Part shown: piece after piece, positions 12,506 to 20,246 of the stretch
Position numbering within the stretch: the first letter of the stretch is position 1
How the letters are laid out: each line of letters starts with the position of its first letter
DNA from: Candidatus Peribacteria bacterium
Lineage (GTDB): Bacteria > Patescibacteriota > Gracilibacteria > Peribacterales > Peribacteraceae
Direction of reading: 5' to 3'
Assembly: GCA_009691405.1 (NCBI GenBank)
Contig: SICN01000011.1
Coordinates: forward strand, 1 to 33,437
Length of the DNA stretch: 33,437 nucleotides
Position numbers and translations under genes: made by a program
The notes under the pieces: model-generated
Told to the model about the DNA's origin: nothing
The model's input: the letters and a program-made list of their open reading frames with translations, nothing else
The model's database searches: none

Positions 12506-13909
12506 ATGCGTACGATCCCCTCTTTCTCCTCTGGTGAGCACGAGCAACGTCTTCTTGGCTTTGCTGCCGAAGGACAATCTGCAAAAAGCGGACCCGAGGA
12601 GGTTAATGTCTTCACTAAGGGATTCGATGCAATAAACGCTCCTACGCAGAGAGAAGGTGAAGAGGTCACTGAGAGGACTTTGCCGACTGCAGCCAGGGTC
12701 GCGAAGGAAATTGCGGAAAAAGACGCCAGGGAGCTTAGGAGCAACGTCGATGCTGCAGAGAAAGGTGCATCAGCCGGCGGATCCGCTGCAGGGGTTCTTG
12801 AGGAAAAAGATGTTTCTGATAAGAAGGATGAACTTGGACAAGTTCTTGGAAAGCCTAAGCAATTCCTCAATAAGCTCAGGAATGCAAATGCCGGTGTGGA
12901 GGACAAGCAGGAAACCCCACCGGGTGAACGTGAGATCGCCATCAAACAATATACGGCTTCTGTGCTTCTCGAAACAATGGGAGATGATTTTTATGAAATC
13001 GGCACATTCAATACGTCCGACAGTGGGGAGTGGAAATGGAAGATTACGCCGAAGGGAAGGCAAGCTCTGGAGAAGGTCTGCAAAGAGCACAATCTGAAGA
13101 TGCCTGAACTGTCGAAGGCAAAGAGAAACAGCGGCGATGAGCATGAAAAAACGCATGTCTTTCAAATTGATCCGGACTCGATGCGTGCCTTCATCGTAGA
13201 GGCAAATGAAAAAGTTCCTTCGACGGCTGAGGTAAGTCATGAGAGGGAGGAACTTACCAATGCGTATGCAAATTCGAGACTGTTTGAACTTCTGGATCAG
13301 AGAAACACGACAGTCGGTGTCGGAGGAGTGCAGACGATGCCGGATGCAAGCGGATACAGACTGACGGACGAAACGTACGATGCACTCAAGAAAATTGCGA
13401 AGGAGAAGAGAGTGCAGATGCCAAAAACAGGGAAAACTCCAAACATTGTGCGAGGCATTTCTGCAGTCAGAGGTTTGGCGGGTGATTCTTATCCGGTGTT
13501 CATCAGAGAAAGGGATATGGTCGCTTTGATCAATGAAATAGAGCAAGCCACTGCGAAAGATCCCACGAATGCCGAAATCAATCGCAGGAGAGAAGAACAG
13601 CTCCATGTGCTTGAGGATTCGCGGCTCTTTGATCTATTGGAGAAGCGCGGCACGCCTCTCGGTCTTGGGGGCATTCAGACGATGCCAGATGCAAGCGGTT
13701 TCAGACTCAGTAATGAGACATTTGGAGCAATCAAGAAAATAGCTACGGAGATGGAAATACCGATGCCAAGAAGCGGAAAAACTCCAAACATTGTGCGAGG
13801 CATTTCTGCAGTCAGAGGTTTGGCGGGTGATTCTTATCCGGTGTTCATCAGAGAAAGGGATATGGTCGCTTTCATCATGGCTCTGCAGAGGAAAGAACTG
13901 AAAGAGTAA
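12506..13909 (+). CDS. tandem-repeat protein, not recognised
   Basis: 467 residues if started at the ATG at 12506; the track start at 12416 overlaps the previous gene. There is no signal peptide or membrane span, so it is probably cytoplasmic. Residues 1-145 are charged and low complexity, probably disordered. Three repeats of about 115 residues follow at about 150, 254 and 369. Repeats 2 and 3 share SRLF(E/D)LL, GG(V/I)QTMPDASG(Y/F)RL, KTPNIVRGISAVRGLAGDSY and PVFIRERDMVA. Repeat 1 keeps only the skeleton (SVLLETM, W.I...G..AL.K, MP, PDSMRAFI). The helix after RL(T/S)..T..A(L/I)KKIA could be part of a small alpha/beta binding domain. Function unknown. Confidence 0.75.
   Translation: MRTIPSFSSGEHEQRLLGFAAEGQSAKSGPEEVNVFTKGFDAINAPTQREGEEVTERTLPTAARVAKEIAEKDARELRSNVDAAEKGASAGGSAAGVLEEKDVSDKKDELGQVLGKPKQFLNKLRNANAGVEDKQETPPGEREIAIKQYTASVLLETMGDDFYEIGTFNTSDSGEWKWKITPKGRQALEKVCKEHNLKMPELSKAKRNSGDEHEKTHVFQIDPDSMRAFIVEANEKVPSTAEVSHEREELTNAYANSRLFELLDQRNTTVGVGGVQTMPDASGYRLTDETYDALKKIAKEKRVQMPKTGKTPNIVRGISAVRGLAGDSYPVFIRERDMVALINEIEQATAKDPTNAEINRRREEQLHVLEDSRLFDLLEKRGTPLGLGGIQTMPDASGFRLSNETFGAIKKIATEMEIPMPRSGKTPNIVRGISAVRGLAGDSYPVFIRERDMVAFIMALQRKELKE
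13433..13527 (+). repeat. 95-bp exact intragenic repeat, copy 1
   Basis: Identical base for base to 13778-13872, offset 345 bases (115 codons, in frame). The flanking parts of the two protein repeats differ at many bases, so this block has been homogenised recently. Confidence 0.9.
13778..13872 (+). repeat. 95-bp exact intragenic repeat, copy 2
   Basis: Second copy of the block at 13433-13527, encoding KTPNIVRGISAVRGLAGDSY followed by PVFIRERDMVAF/L. Confidence 0.9.
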
Positions 13910-13921
13910 ATGCAGAAACGA

Positions 13922-14893
13922 CTATAGTTTGTACCTCCCCTCCTCGTGTCCCGGGAATTGCCACGCATGGTACGTTCCACCATTGAGCTGAATCTCGATC
14001 GGAGTCTTGTCGTAGGATCGTCGATCTTTCGTGTACGCTCGCTTCGTCGAGTAGTGCGTCACGAAGCTCCTCCTTGTACGTTCTTTCTTCTGCGTCAGAG
14101 AGCCGCCATGTACCAGTGATCCGTGCCAGAGGAGCACGTCGCCTTTCTTCGCGTCGAGGATGAGGGGCTTTTGCAGTCTCGAGCATTGTTCCTGGAGGTA
14201 GGCTTCGAAAGCGTCGATTTTCTTGGGATCATCGTGCTTATACAGCACACTGCCGTCGCCGAAGTCGAAGAGTGGAATTCGGTGTGAACCGGGGTAGTAG
14301 AGAAGAGATCCGTTCTCGGCGTCCGCGGGTTCGCATGCGACCCATCCACCGATGAGGTGCGACGGGATTTCCGCATGCACGTAGGGAAAATCCTGATGCA
14401 AGTGCTGTTCGCTTCCGTACTCGAACAGGAGCGATTGCATCGCGATGATCGGCTCGCCGAAGAGAAGCGTGAGAGTGCGAACGATCGTCGGGTGCATCAT
14501 GATCTTCGCTCCCGCCTCGGAAAGGTTGTGGAAATCCATCATCCGGTAATGATGGTGCGTGAGGGATTCTTTGGGCTTGGAATCGGCAAGCATCGTGACA
14601 CCCACGCCCTCGCTCAAGATCTTGCATGCCGGTCGTTCTCTCCATGCCCTTTCTTCGTCGCGCCAGAGGGCGTCGATCAGCGGCTCCTCGACTGCACTGC
14701 GAAGGGCGACAAAGCCTTCGGTTCTCCAATGATTCAACATTGTTGCTTCTTCTTCAGAAATTTCTTCGGCAACTCGTTTGCGTTTGATCTGCGATATGGC
14801 ATCCGGTCGATCGAGCCAGGGAAGTGTATCCGGGGCGAACGCTGTAATCGGTTTCTTCCCCGGAAGAAGTGCGCGTAGCAGAGATAGAAGCAT
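13922..14893 (-). CDS. phytanoyl-CoA dioxygenase (PhyH) family protein
   Basis: 323 residues, an Fe(II)/2-oxoglutarate-dependent oxygenase fold. The N-terminal region WRTEGFVALRSAVEEPLIDAL is typical of PhyH. The metal-binding HxD is in EQHLHQDFPYVH. The distal His is in LLWHGSLVHGGS, followed about 13 residues later by the 2-oxoglutarate Arg in RTRRSFVTHY. LIGGWVACEPADAENGSLLYYPGSHR is the family's central strand block. The substrate cannot be told; bacterial relatives hydroxylate lipids, amino acids or sugars. TATAAT at 14901-14906 puts transcription start one base before the ATG. Its stop is 12 bases from the convergent repeat-protein stop. Confidence 0.85.
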   Translation of the reverse strand: MLLSLLRALLPGKKPITAFAPDTLPWLDRPDAISQIKRKRVAEEISEEEATMLNHWRTEGFVALRSAVEEPLIDALWRDEERAWRERPACKILSEGVGVTMLADSKPKESLTHHHYRMMDFHNLSEAGAKIMMHPTIVRTLTLLFGEPIIAMQSLLFEYGSEQHLHQDFPYVHAEIPSHLIGGWVACEPADAENGSLLYYPGSHRIPLFDFGDGSVLYKHDDPKKIDAFEAYLQEQCSRLQKPLILDAKKGDVLLWHGSLVHGGSLTQKKERTRRSFVTHYSTKRAYTKDRRSYDKTPIEIQLNGGTYHAWQFPGHEEGRYKL

Positions 14894-14977
14894 ACCGTTG
14901 ATTATACCAGCGCTTTCCTGCAGAGTTCACTATCGGGGTCACTTGACTCCTTTACTTTTCTTCATGAACATTCACCC

Positions 14978-15415
14978 ATGCGTACTCTCACTCTTTCCTC
15001 AGTCATTCTTTCCGCCATTGCGTTTGCAGGATGCTCGATGACGAACGTCGCGATACCGGAGCCAGTCGATACTTCAGCGGGCATGTCCTCGTCCTTATCA
15101 TCCGAAGTGATCGTTCTCTCCCCTGCTCCCGATTCGATTGTGAAGAGCCCTCTCACTGTTTCCGGTCAGGCGAGAGGTAACTGGTTCTTCGAGGCGAATA
15201 TTCCCGTCTCTCTGGAGGATGAGGACGGTACCGTGATTGTGCAGGTTGGCGCTATGGCGGAGAGCGAGTGGATGACTCCGGATTTCGTGCCGTTTTCCGG
15301 TGTTCTTGTCTTTACGACGGACAAGGCTCGTGGCTTTCTGGTTGTGAGGAAAGACAATCCTTCCGGATTACCCGAGAACGATGCGGAGTACAAAGTCCCG
15401 GTGCGGTTTCAGTAA
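14978..15415 (+). CDS. lipoprotein with Gmad2 immunoglobulin-like domain
   Basis: 145 residues. Lipobox AFAGC with Cys at about residue 19, then a Ser-rich linker. From about 45 the Gmad2 pattern is clear: VIVLSPAPDSIVKSPLTVSGQARGNWFFEANIPVSL, EWMTPDFVPFSGVLVF, and LVVRKDNPSGLPENDAEYKVPVRF. Gmad2 is an extracellular Ig-like domain known from germination and many Patescibacteria surface proteins. It is presumably anchored on the outer face of the membrane. A TTGACT at 14943-14948 is spaced for a leaderless start, but the -10 (GAACAT) is poor. Confidence 0.85.
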   Translation: MRTLTLSSVILSAIAFAGCSMTNVAIPEPVDTSAGMSSSLSSEVIVLSPAPDSIVKSPLTVSGQARGNWFFEANIPVSLEDEDGTVIVQVGAMAESEWMTPDFVPFSGVLVFTTDKARGFLVVRKDNPSGLPENDAEYKVPVRFQ

Positions 15416-15453
15416 GAATCTCTGAAAAATGCAGGCTGCATCGTCATCTGCGT

Positions 15454-15497
15454 CAAAATTTGTCTCAACGTATACCGATACGTTTCGAGAAATTTTG
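15454..15497. terminator. long hairpin between convergent genes
   Basis: 20-base arms, 17 of them complementary, with a four-base loop: CAAAATTTGTCTCAACGTAT / ATACGTTTCGAGAAATTTTG. It lies between the Gmad2 lipoprotein stop (15415) and the cca stop (15518), which converge. No long T tract follows, but the A/T-rich stem base gives short T runs on both strands. A bidirectional terminator is the likeliest reading. Confidence 0.65.
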
Positions 15498-15517
15498 TCT
15501 TGATTCCTTGCACCCCG

Positions 15518-16882
15518 CTATTTTTGAGAAATTCTTATTAATTTTTTAAGAAACTCCTTTGCCTCCGCCTTTGTCGTGACTTCTTTTCGAACCTGAGCAT
15601 CGTGAAGCGCTTTCAAGGCTTTCCCCACCTGCTCCCCGGATTCAATGCTCAGAAGCTTCATTACTTCTTCTCCTTTCAGCAGAGGTTTCTCCGGTCTTGG
15701 ATGGCTGTTTAAGAATTCATCGTAATCTCCGATGATCTCATCGTAGAGAGAGAATCCCGACGGGGTCGTTCCTGCGATGTCCAAATACATCACCTGCAGC
15801 AGCTCCTGAAACCACGGATGGAAGTACCAGTGCGCTTTACGTTCGTCGCTGAGTGTTTTGAATGATCCCATCATCATGTGGTGCTCGATGACCCAGCTGA
15901 TCTTCTCGATGCGAGTACGCGGCATCTTCAATCGCTCCAGGATCGATGTAGCAATATCCGAGGAGACTTTCGCATGCTCATCGAAGTGAATGCGATCGGT
16001 GAGCGAGAAGGTCTTCGGTTTCCCGATGTCATGAAACAATGCCGCTATTCGCGTATCCGCGCCGTGGTCTTCCGTGAATGCGTCCGCACACTGCATGAGG
16101 TGATTCCAGACATCACCCTCGAGGTGATACTTGACCGGCTGCGCTACTCCTCTGCATGCCGCGAGCTCCGGAAGCACATGCGGAAGAACGCCGAGCTCAA
16201 GCAGATCGATGAGTGCTTTCGAGGGTTTTGGAAGTTTCAGAAGTTTCTCGAGCTCTTCAAGAATTCTTGTCCCCGACAGTGTTGCTGCAAGTGCGGCATT
16301 GTTCTTGAGTGCCGCGTACGTTTCGGGGTGATACTGACCGTCGATCAGCGACCGAAGTCGTACAAGACGCAAAATTCGAAGCGCATCTTCTTTGATTCTC
16401 GTGTTCGGTTCTCCGATGAAACGGACGAGTCGTTCCTTCAAATCTGCTTCACCTTTGCAAGGATCGAAGAGTTCTCTGCTCACCGGATTCCAGTACATCG
16501 CGTTGATCGTCGCATCGCGACGAAGCGCATCGTCGTCTCTGGTGCCGAATCGAACGGACTCCGGTCTTCGTGCGTCGACGATGTCATGATCCGACCGGTA
16601 CGTCGTGAGCTCGAACGTCTGTCCTTTCACCGATACGACGACACTCCCAAGCTCCGCCGCGGTTCCATCCGATTTCGGAAATAGCTTCATGATGTCAGTT
16701 GGCTTTGCAGAGACTGCCATATCGATATCTGCAGGAAGCTTTAGAAGAAGCATGTCACGCACGGCTCCTCCAACCCAATAGCAATCGTATCCTGCGTCCA
16801 TCAGGGTTTCCGTCACGCTGTAGCCGGCTTCGCCTTCTTTCGTGGCGAGTGTTCGGTCGATGATTTCTCTGAAAAGTTGCAT
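15518..16882 (-). CDS. cca: CCA tRNA nucleotidyltransferase / poly(A) polymerase with HD domain
   Basis: 454 residues, class II nucleotidyltransferase. The catalytic head has GGAVRD at 38-43 and the two metal aspartates in ADIDMAV (52, 54). RRDATINAMYW and the neck DALRILRLVRLRSL follow. A C-terminal HD phosphohydrolase domain (HLEGDVWNHL, ALFHDIGKP, then VIEHHMM) is present, as in CCA enzymes of the Bacillus/bacterial HD type. It adds or repairs the tRNA 3' CCA. All four tRNA genes here already encode CCA, so repair or poly(A) synthesis may be its main role; sequence alone does not decide. Start 16882 lies 29 bases from the divergent 16912 gene. Confidence 0.9.
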   Translation of the reverse strand: MQLFREIIDRTLATKEGEAGYSVTETLMDAGYDCYWVGGAVRDMLLLKLPADIDMAVSAKPTDIMKLFPKSDGTAAELGSVVVSVKGQTFELTTYRSDHDIVDARRPESVRFGTRDDDALRRDATINAMYWNPVSRELFDPCKGEADLKERLVRFIGEPNTRIKEDALRILRLVRLRSLIDGQYHPETYAALKNNAALAATLSGTRILEELEKLLKLPKPSKALIDLLELGVLPHVLPELAACRGVAQPVKYHLEGDVWNHLMQCADAFTEDHGADTRIAALFHDIGKPKTFSLTDRIHFDEHAKVSSDIATSILERLKMPRTRIEKISWVIEHHMMMGSFKTLSDERKAHWYFHPWFQELLQVMYLDIAGTTPSGFSLYDEIIGDYDEFLNSHPRPEKPLLKGEEVMKLLSIESGEQVGKALKALHDAQVRKEVTTKAEAKEFLKKLIRISQK

Positions 16883-16904
16883 TTCCTTGATGGAGTAGTA
16901 ATCT
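16877..16904 (+). promoter_or_regulatory. promoter of the 16912 gene
   Basis: TTGCAT (16877-16882), 16-bp spacer, TAATCT (16899-16904), start at about 16911, one base before the ATG. The -35 overlaps the start codon of cca on the other strand. Confidence 0.55.
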
Positions 16905-16911
16905 GAAAGAT

Positions 16912-17178
16912 ATGGTAGATGTGAATCGTGATGAAATCGATGGGAGAGGTAGTAATCCCTTTTTTAAATTGACACCTGAAGCGATAGCAGGACTTGAGGG
17001 AAAGTGCATTGCACTGAGTGATGGCGGGGTCATTCTCGTCTCTGCCGATTCACATCGTGAGTTGCAGGAATTGATGAGGTGCCAGCATCCATCTAGTCAT
17101 TATAATTCTTTTTGTTTGCCCAGTGCAGGGAGCGGGATTTTTGCGGATCTTGTTTCAGATATCGATCAATCCTTATAA
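16912..17178 (+). CDS. small DUF5678-like protein
   Basis: 88 residues, soluble. The central part GLEGKCIALSDGGVILVSADSHRELQELM resembles the DUF5678 pattern (K-x-V-A-x-x-D-G-x-V-x-x-S-x-x-x-E), a short beta hairpin plus helix seen in archaea and Patescibacteria. The C-terminus, with CLPSAGSGIFADLV, also fits the ending of that family loosely. Function unknown. nfo begins 24 bases downstream on the same strand with its own -10. Confidence 0.6.
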   Translation: MVDVNRDEIDGRGSNPFFKLTPEAIAGLEGKCIALSDGGVILVSADSHRELQELMRCQHPSSHYNSFCLPSAGSGIFADLVSDIDQSL

Positions 17179-17190
17179 GTCTTCGCATTG

Positions 17191-17196
17191 TAGTAT
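17191..17196 (+). promoter_or_regulatory. -10 box of the endonuclease IV-like gene
   Basis: TAGTAT, the same hexamer as at purL, with predicted start exactly at the ATG (17203). No good -35. Confidence 0.45.
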
Positions 17197-17202
17197 CTCT
17201 TT

Positions 17203-18027
17203 ATGCTCTATTTTGCTGTCGCCGGTGTTCCCACCTCCACTCCGAAACCCGGAGGAACAGTCGAGGGACTGAAGCATGCGCATTCGCTCGGAATTACCGC
17301 AATGGAACTTGAGTGGGTGCAGCGTGTACCCGAAAATCCTGAGCGCATGCTTGAAATCAGGGAGACTGCCGAGTCTCTTGGCATGTATCTTACGTGCCAT
17401 GCGCCGTATTACATCAATCTGAATTCTCCCGAGAAAGAAAAACTTGAGGCTAGTAAGAAGCGCATACTTCTGGCGCTTTCGATGGGAGAGATCGCTGGCT
17501 TGCACTCCGTCTGCGTTCATCCTGCGTTCTATCTTGGCATGGATCCGAAGATTGCATTTGAAAACGTTCGTCGAGCGATCGATGACATCATGAAGCAGAA
17601 ACAAAAGCTCTTCCCGCATGTGAACCTTGGGCTCGAGACGATGGGCAAGCCCACGCAGTTCGGGACACTCGAAGAAGTCTTGAAGATCAGCAAGGAATTC
17701 GACATCTATCCCGTCGTCGATTCCGCTCATATGCACGCGAGAACCAACGGGCTCATCAATACGACGAAAGAGTGGGAAGAGATGTTTGACCTCTACGAGT
17801 CGTACCTTGGCAAACAATCATTGCAGACGATGCACATGCATTTCTCGGGCATTGCCTACGGTCCGAAGGGCGAAAAACATCATTTGCCACTTCTCGAGAG
17901 TGATGCGAAGTGGACGGATTTCCTGGCTGTTCTTAGGAAGCGAAAGGTCGGCGGCGTTCTTGTTTGCGAATCGCCGCTGCTGGAAGTTGATACGATAAGG
18001 ATGCAAAAGACCTATAAGAAGATGTAA
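17203..18027 (+). CDS. endonuclease IV-like TIM-barrel (AP endonuclease family 2)
   Basis: 274 residues. The layout is that of Nfo: strand-end metal ligands in LTCHAPYYINL, SVCVHPAFYLG, LGLETMGKPTQFGTLEE, PVVDSAHMHAR, MHMHFSGI, KHHLPL and a final CESPLLEVD. This set of His, Asp and Glu residues is what binds three zinc ions in endonuclease IV, which cuts DNA at abasic sites. It is closest in style to the archaeal/Thermoplasma type rather than E. coli Nfo. A sugar isomerase of the same fold is a less likely alternative, because the zinc set looks complete. gap follows after 31 bases. Confidence 0.85.
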   Translation: MLYFAVAGVPTSTPKPGGTVEGLKHAHSLGITAMELEWVQRVPENPERMLEIRETAESLGMYLTCHAPYYINLNSPEKEKLEASKKRILLALSMGEIAGLHSVCVHPAFYLGMDPKIAFENVRRAIDDIMKQKQKLFPHVNLGLETMGKPTQFGTLEEVLKISKEFDIYPVVDSAHMHARTNGLINTTKEWEEMFDLYESYLGKQSLQTMHMHFSGIAYGPKGEKHHLPLLESDAKWTDFLAVLRKRKVGGVLVCESPLLEVDTIRMQKTYKKM

Positions 18028-18058
18028 GATAATCCTGTTCCCTTCTTCACACTCAATC

Positions 18059-19066
18059 ATGAACATCGCAATCAACGGCTTCGGCCGTATCGGAAGACAA
18101 GTCCTTCGGATCATTCTCGAGAAGCATCCGGATCTCAATGTTGTACTCATCAACGATCTCACGGACGGCGAAACACTCGCGCATCTGTTTGAATTCGATT
18201 CGACGTACGGGCATTACGACTGTGGGACAGCTTGCTACAAAGACGGCATACTCTCAACGAAGCACGGAAAGATCCGAACTACGGCAAGCAAAGATCCGGC
18301 AACGCTTCCGCACAAAGAACTGAAGGTCGATGTCGTGCTCGAGTGCACAGGTTTTTTTACGAAGCGAGAGGACGCTGCACTCCACCTAAAAGCCGGAGCG
18401 AAGAAAGTAATAGTTTCCGCTCCCTGCAAGGACAAAGCCGACGCAACGCTCTGCATCGGGGTGAATCACACGACGTATGACAGCAAGACCATGCACGTCA
18501 TCAGCAATGCCTCGTGCACGACAAACTGCCTCGCTCCGATGGCGATGGTGCTGGATCAATCCTTTGGCATCGAGCATGGACTCATGAATACGATTCACAG
18601 TTACACGAATGATCAAAACTTGCTCGATCTCCCTCACAAAGATCTGCGTCGCGCACGCGCTGCAGCCGTAAACATCGTCCCATCGAGTACGGGAGCTGCA
18701 AAGGCTATTGGAGAAGTTTTGCCGTCACTGAAGGGCAAACTGCATGGCATTTCGCTTCGTGTACCGACACCGACCGGAAGTATCACGGATCTCACGGTTG
18801 TCGTGAAGAAAGCAACCACGATCGAAGAAGTGAATGCTGCATTCAAGAAGGCCGAAGCGGGTTCGATGAAAGGCATTCTCGGCGTTGAGGATCGTCCTCT
18901 GGTTCTCAAAGATTTCGTCGGAGACAACAGAAGCTGCATCATCGACTCGGCTTTGACACAAGTTATTGGAGGAACGTTAGTGAAGACGTTTGGGTGGTAT
19001 GACAACGAGTGGGGCTACTCTAATCGTCTTGCGGAGCTTGCGCAGTTTGTGGGTTCAAGACTGTAG
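18059..19066 (+). CDS. gap: glyceraldehyde-3-phosphate dehydrogenase, type I
   Basis: 335 residues, standard length. NAD site INGFGRIGRQVLR and VVLINDLTD. The catalytic Cys is in SNASCTTNCLAP at about residue 153. His is in HSYTNDQNLLD, and the phosphate site in RRARAAAVNIVPSSTGAAKA. KVKTFGWYDNEWGYSNR ends the protein. It converts G3P to 1,3-bisphosphoglycerate in glycolysis. The last 47 bases overlap the 3' end of the opposite gene. A TAAGAT box (18025-18030) 22 bases before a possible start is weak, so it may be read through from nfo. Confidence 0.96.
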   Translation: MNIAINGFGRIGRQVLRIILEKHPDLNVVLINDLTDGETLAHLFEFDSTYGHYDCGTACYKDGILSTKHGKIRTTASKDPATLPHKELKVDVVLECTGFFTKREDAALHLKAGAKKVIVSAPCKDKADATLCIGVNHTTYDSKTMHVISNASCTTNCLAPMAMVLDQSFGIEHGLMNTIHSYTNDQNLLDLPHKDLRRARAAAVNIVPSSTGAAKAIGEVLPSLKGKLHGISLRVPTPTGSITDLTVVVKKATTIEEVNAAFKKAEAGSMKGILGVEDRPLVLKDFVGDNRSCIIDSALTQVIGGTLVKTFGWYDNEWGYSNRLAELAQFVGSRL

Positions 19067-20144
19067 CTGAAATGCCGCGTTTCAGTCTCGCGTTGAAATC
19101 AGGATCTGCGAGGAGATGGATTTGAGCAAGAAGGCGTTGAAACGGAAGCTGCAGGCTCCCTGCTATTGCAGAGATGCTTGCTGGTTTTGCATTCTCCTTT
19201 TTTTGATGTCGTATTTTATCCTTCTCAACTTCTTGTTCTATTCTTTGCTCATACGCATCTTCAATTTCTTTGATTCTTAAACCAACGGATTCCATATTTT
19301 CCACGCATGTATCGATGATGGTGCCCAAGTTATCAAAAAACAATTGCCTTGTCTCCGGATTGCTCGTCATTGACTTTACGGCTTGCTCGATCCCTCCTTC
19401 TGACAGAAATCTTTGCTGCATCCATTTGTACTGATCATCCAAACCTTCACAGTTCCTTCCGCACAGCGCGCTGACCACTGCATCTGTTCCTATGTTTGCG
19501 GCGTACTTCAGTTCGATCGGTCCTTTGCCGCTTTGGAAACGCGCAAGGCTTTTCCTCTGCATCATTCTTTGGATTTCTCTGATGAGTGAGGGCAGCGCAC
19601 GCTCATGGATCTCGAGTGCTACGCATTCGCCAAGACAGGATTCGACCATGGCCGCAGTCTCCGGTTCATCTTTCAATTTTCTGATGATGTCCTCGAACCA
19701 GTGTTCCGTATTAGAAATTGTTGCAAGCGGTGATGCTCTTGCCTCGCGTACTTTTTTTAAAATTCTTAATCCAGAATCCATGGTATCATTTCTCATCGAC
19801 CAATGAAGTATGAATGTCGGAAAGCGCTCTCTTGCTTTACGGTCGAGAAATGCCGGCATTGCCTCTTTTAGTGGTTTTCCGATCAATCCATTTGCAGTCT
19901 CTCCAAACAGCTGCATCATTCTTCCGATCGTGAGTGGAGAGAGAAACGTTGGGATCATTCTTTCGCTTGCCATAGACAACACGGTTTGAGCACCCGTCTG
20001 CATACCGACGGAGAGGGCTTCGAGCGCAGGCAGTCGAAGAGCTGGTGACAAAACCGTCGTCTTTAGGAAGTCTCTGCGCTTCATCTGCGAATGCGTTGCT
20101 TCATCATTTGTGTCTTCCCGATGTTCCTCTGCAATTTCATTCAT
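19020..20144 (-). CDS. protein of unknown function with twin-arginine-like signal
   Basis: 374 residues. An acidic N-terminus of 20 residues precedes KRRDFLKTTVLSPALRLPAL, a good S/T-R-R-x-F-L-K Tat motif; the following hydrophobic stretch is short and contains Arg, so export is not certain. The rest is predicted helical, with many Met, Arg and Glu and two cysteine clusters (ESCLGECVALE, SALCGRNCEGL). CxxxC and CxxxxC could bind metal or a cofactor. A coiled-coil tract (IKEIEDAYEQRIEQEVEKDK) lies near 285-315. No family recognised. Its last 47 bases are antisense to gap. It is transcribed from the symmetric promoter at 20154-20201 with a leader of about 23 nt. Confidence 0.75.
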   Translation of the reverse strand: MNEIAEEHREDTNDEATHSQMKRRDFLKTTVLSPALRLPALEALSVGMQTGAQTVLSMASERMIPTFLSPLTIGRMMQLFGETANGLIGKPLKEAMPAFLDRKARERFPTFILHWSMRNDTMDSGLRILKKVREARASPLATISNTEHWFEDIIRKLKDEPETAAMVESCLGECVALEIHERALPSLIREIQRMMQRKSLARFQSGKGPIELKYAANIGTDAVVSALCGRNCEGLDDQYKWMQQRFLSEGGIEQAVKSMTSNPETRQLFFDNLGTIIDTCVENMESVGLRIKEIEDAYEQRIEQEVEKDKIRHQKKENAKPASISAIAGSLQLPFQRLLAQIHLLADPDFNARLKRGISATVLNPQTAQAPQDD

Positions 20145-20153
20145 GAAAGTGAG

Positions 20154-20201
20154 TTGACAAAAAACTATTTATGATTATAATCCCCGCAACTTTTCTGTCA
20201 A
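20154..20201. promoter_or_regulatory. symmetric bidirectional promoter
   Basis: Plus strand: TTGACA 20154-20159, 16 bp, TATAAT 20176-20181. Minus strand: TTGACA (TGTCAA at 20196-20201), 16 bp, TATAAT at 20174-20179. The two -10 boxes overlap in the palindrome GATTATAATC, and the whole 48 bases are symmetric about 20177.5. Predicted starts are at about 20188 (+) and 20167 (-). All four hexamers are perfect consensus. Confidence 0.85.
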
Positions 20202-20246
20202 CTTCTGCTCTTCTTTATAACTCCCACACTGCTAAATTTACCGGAT

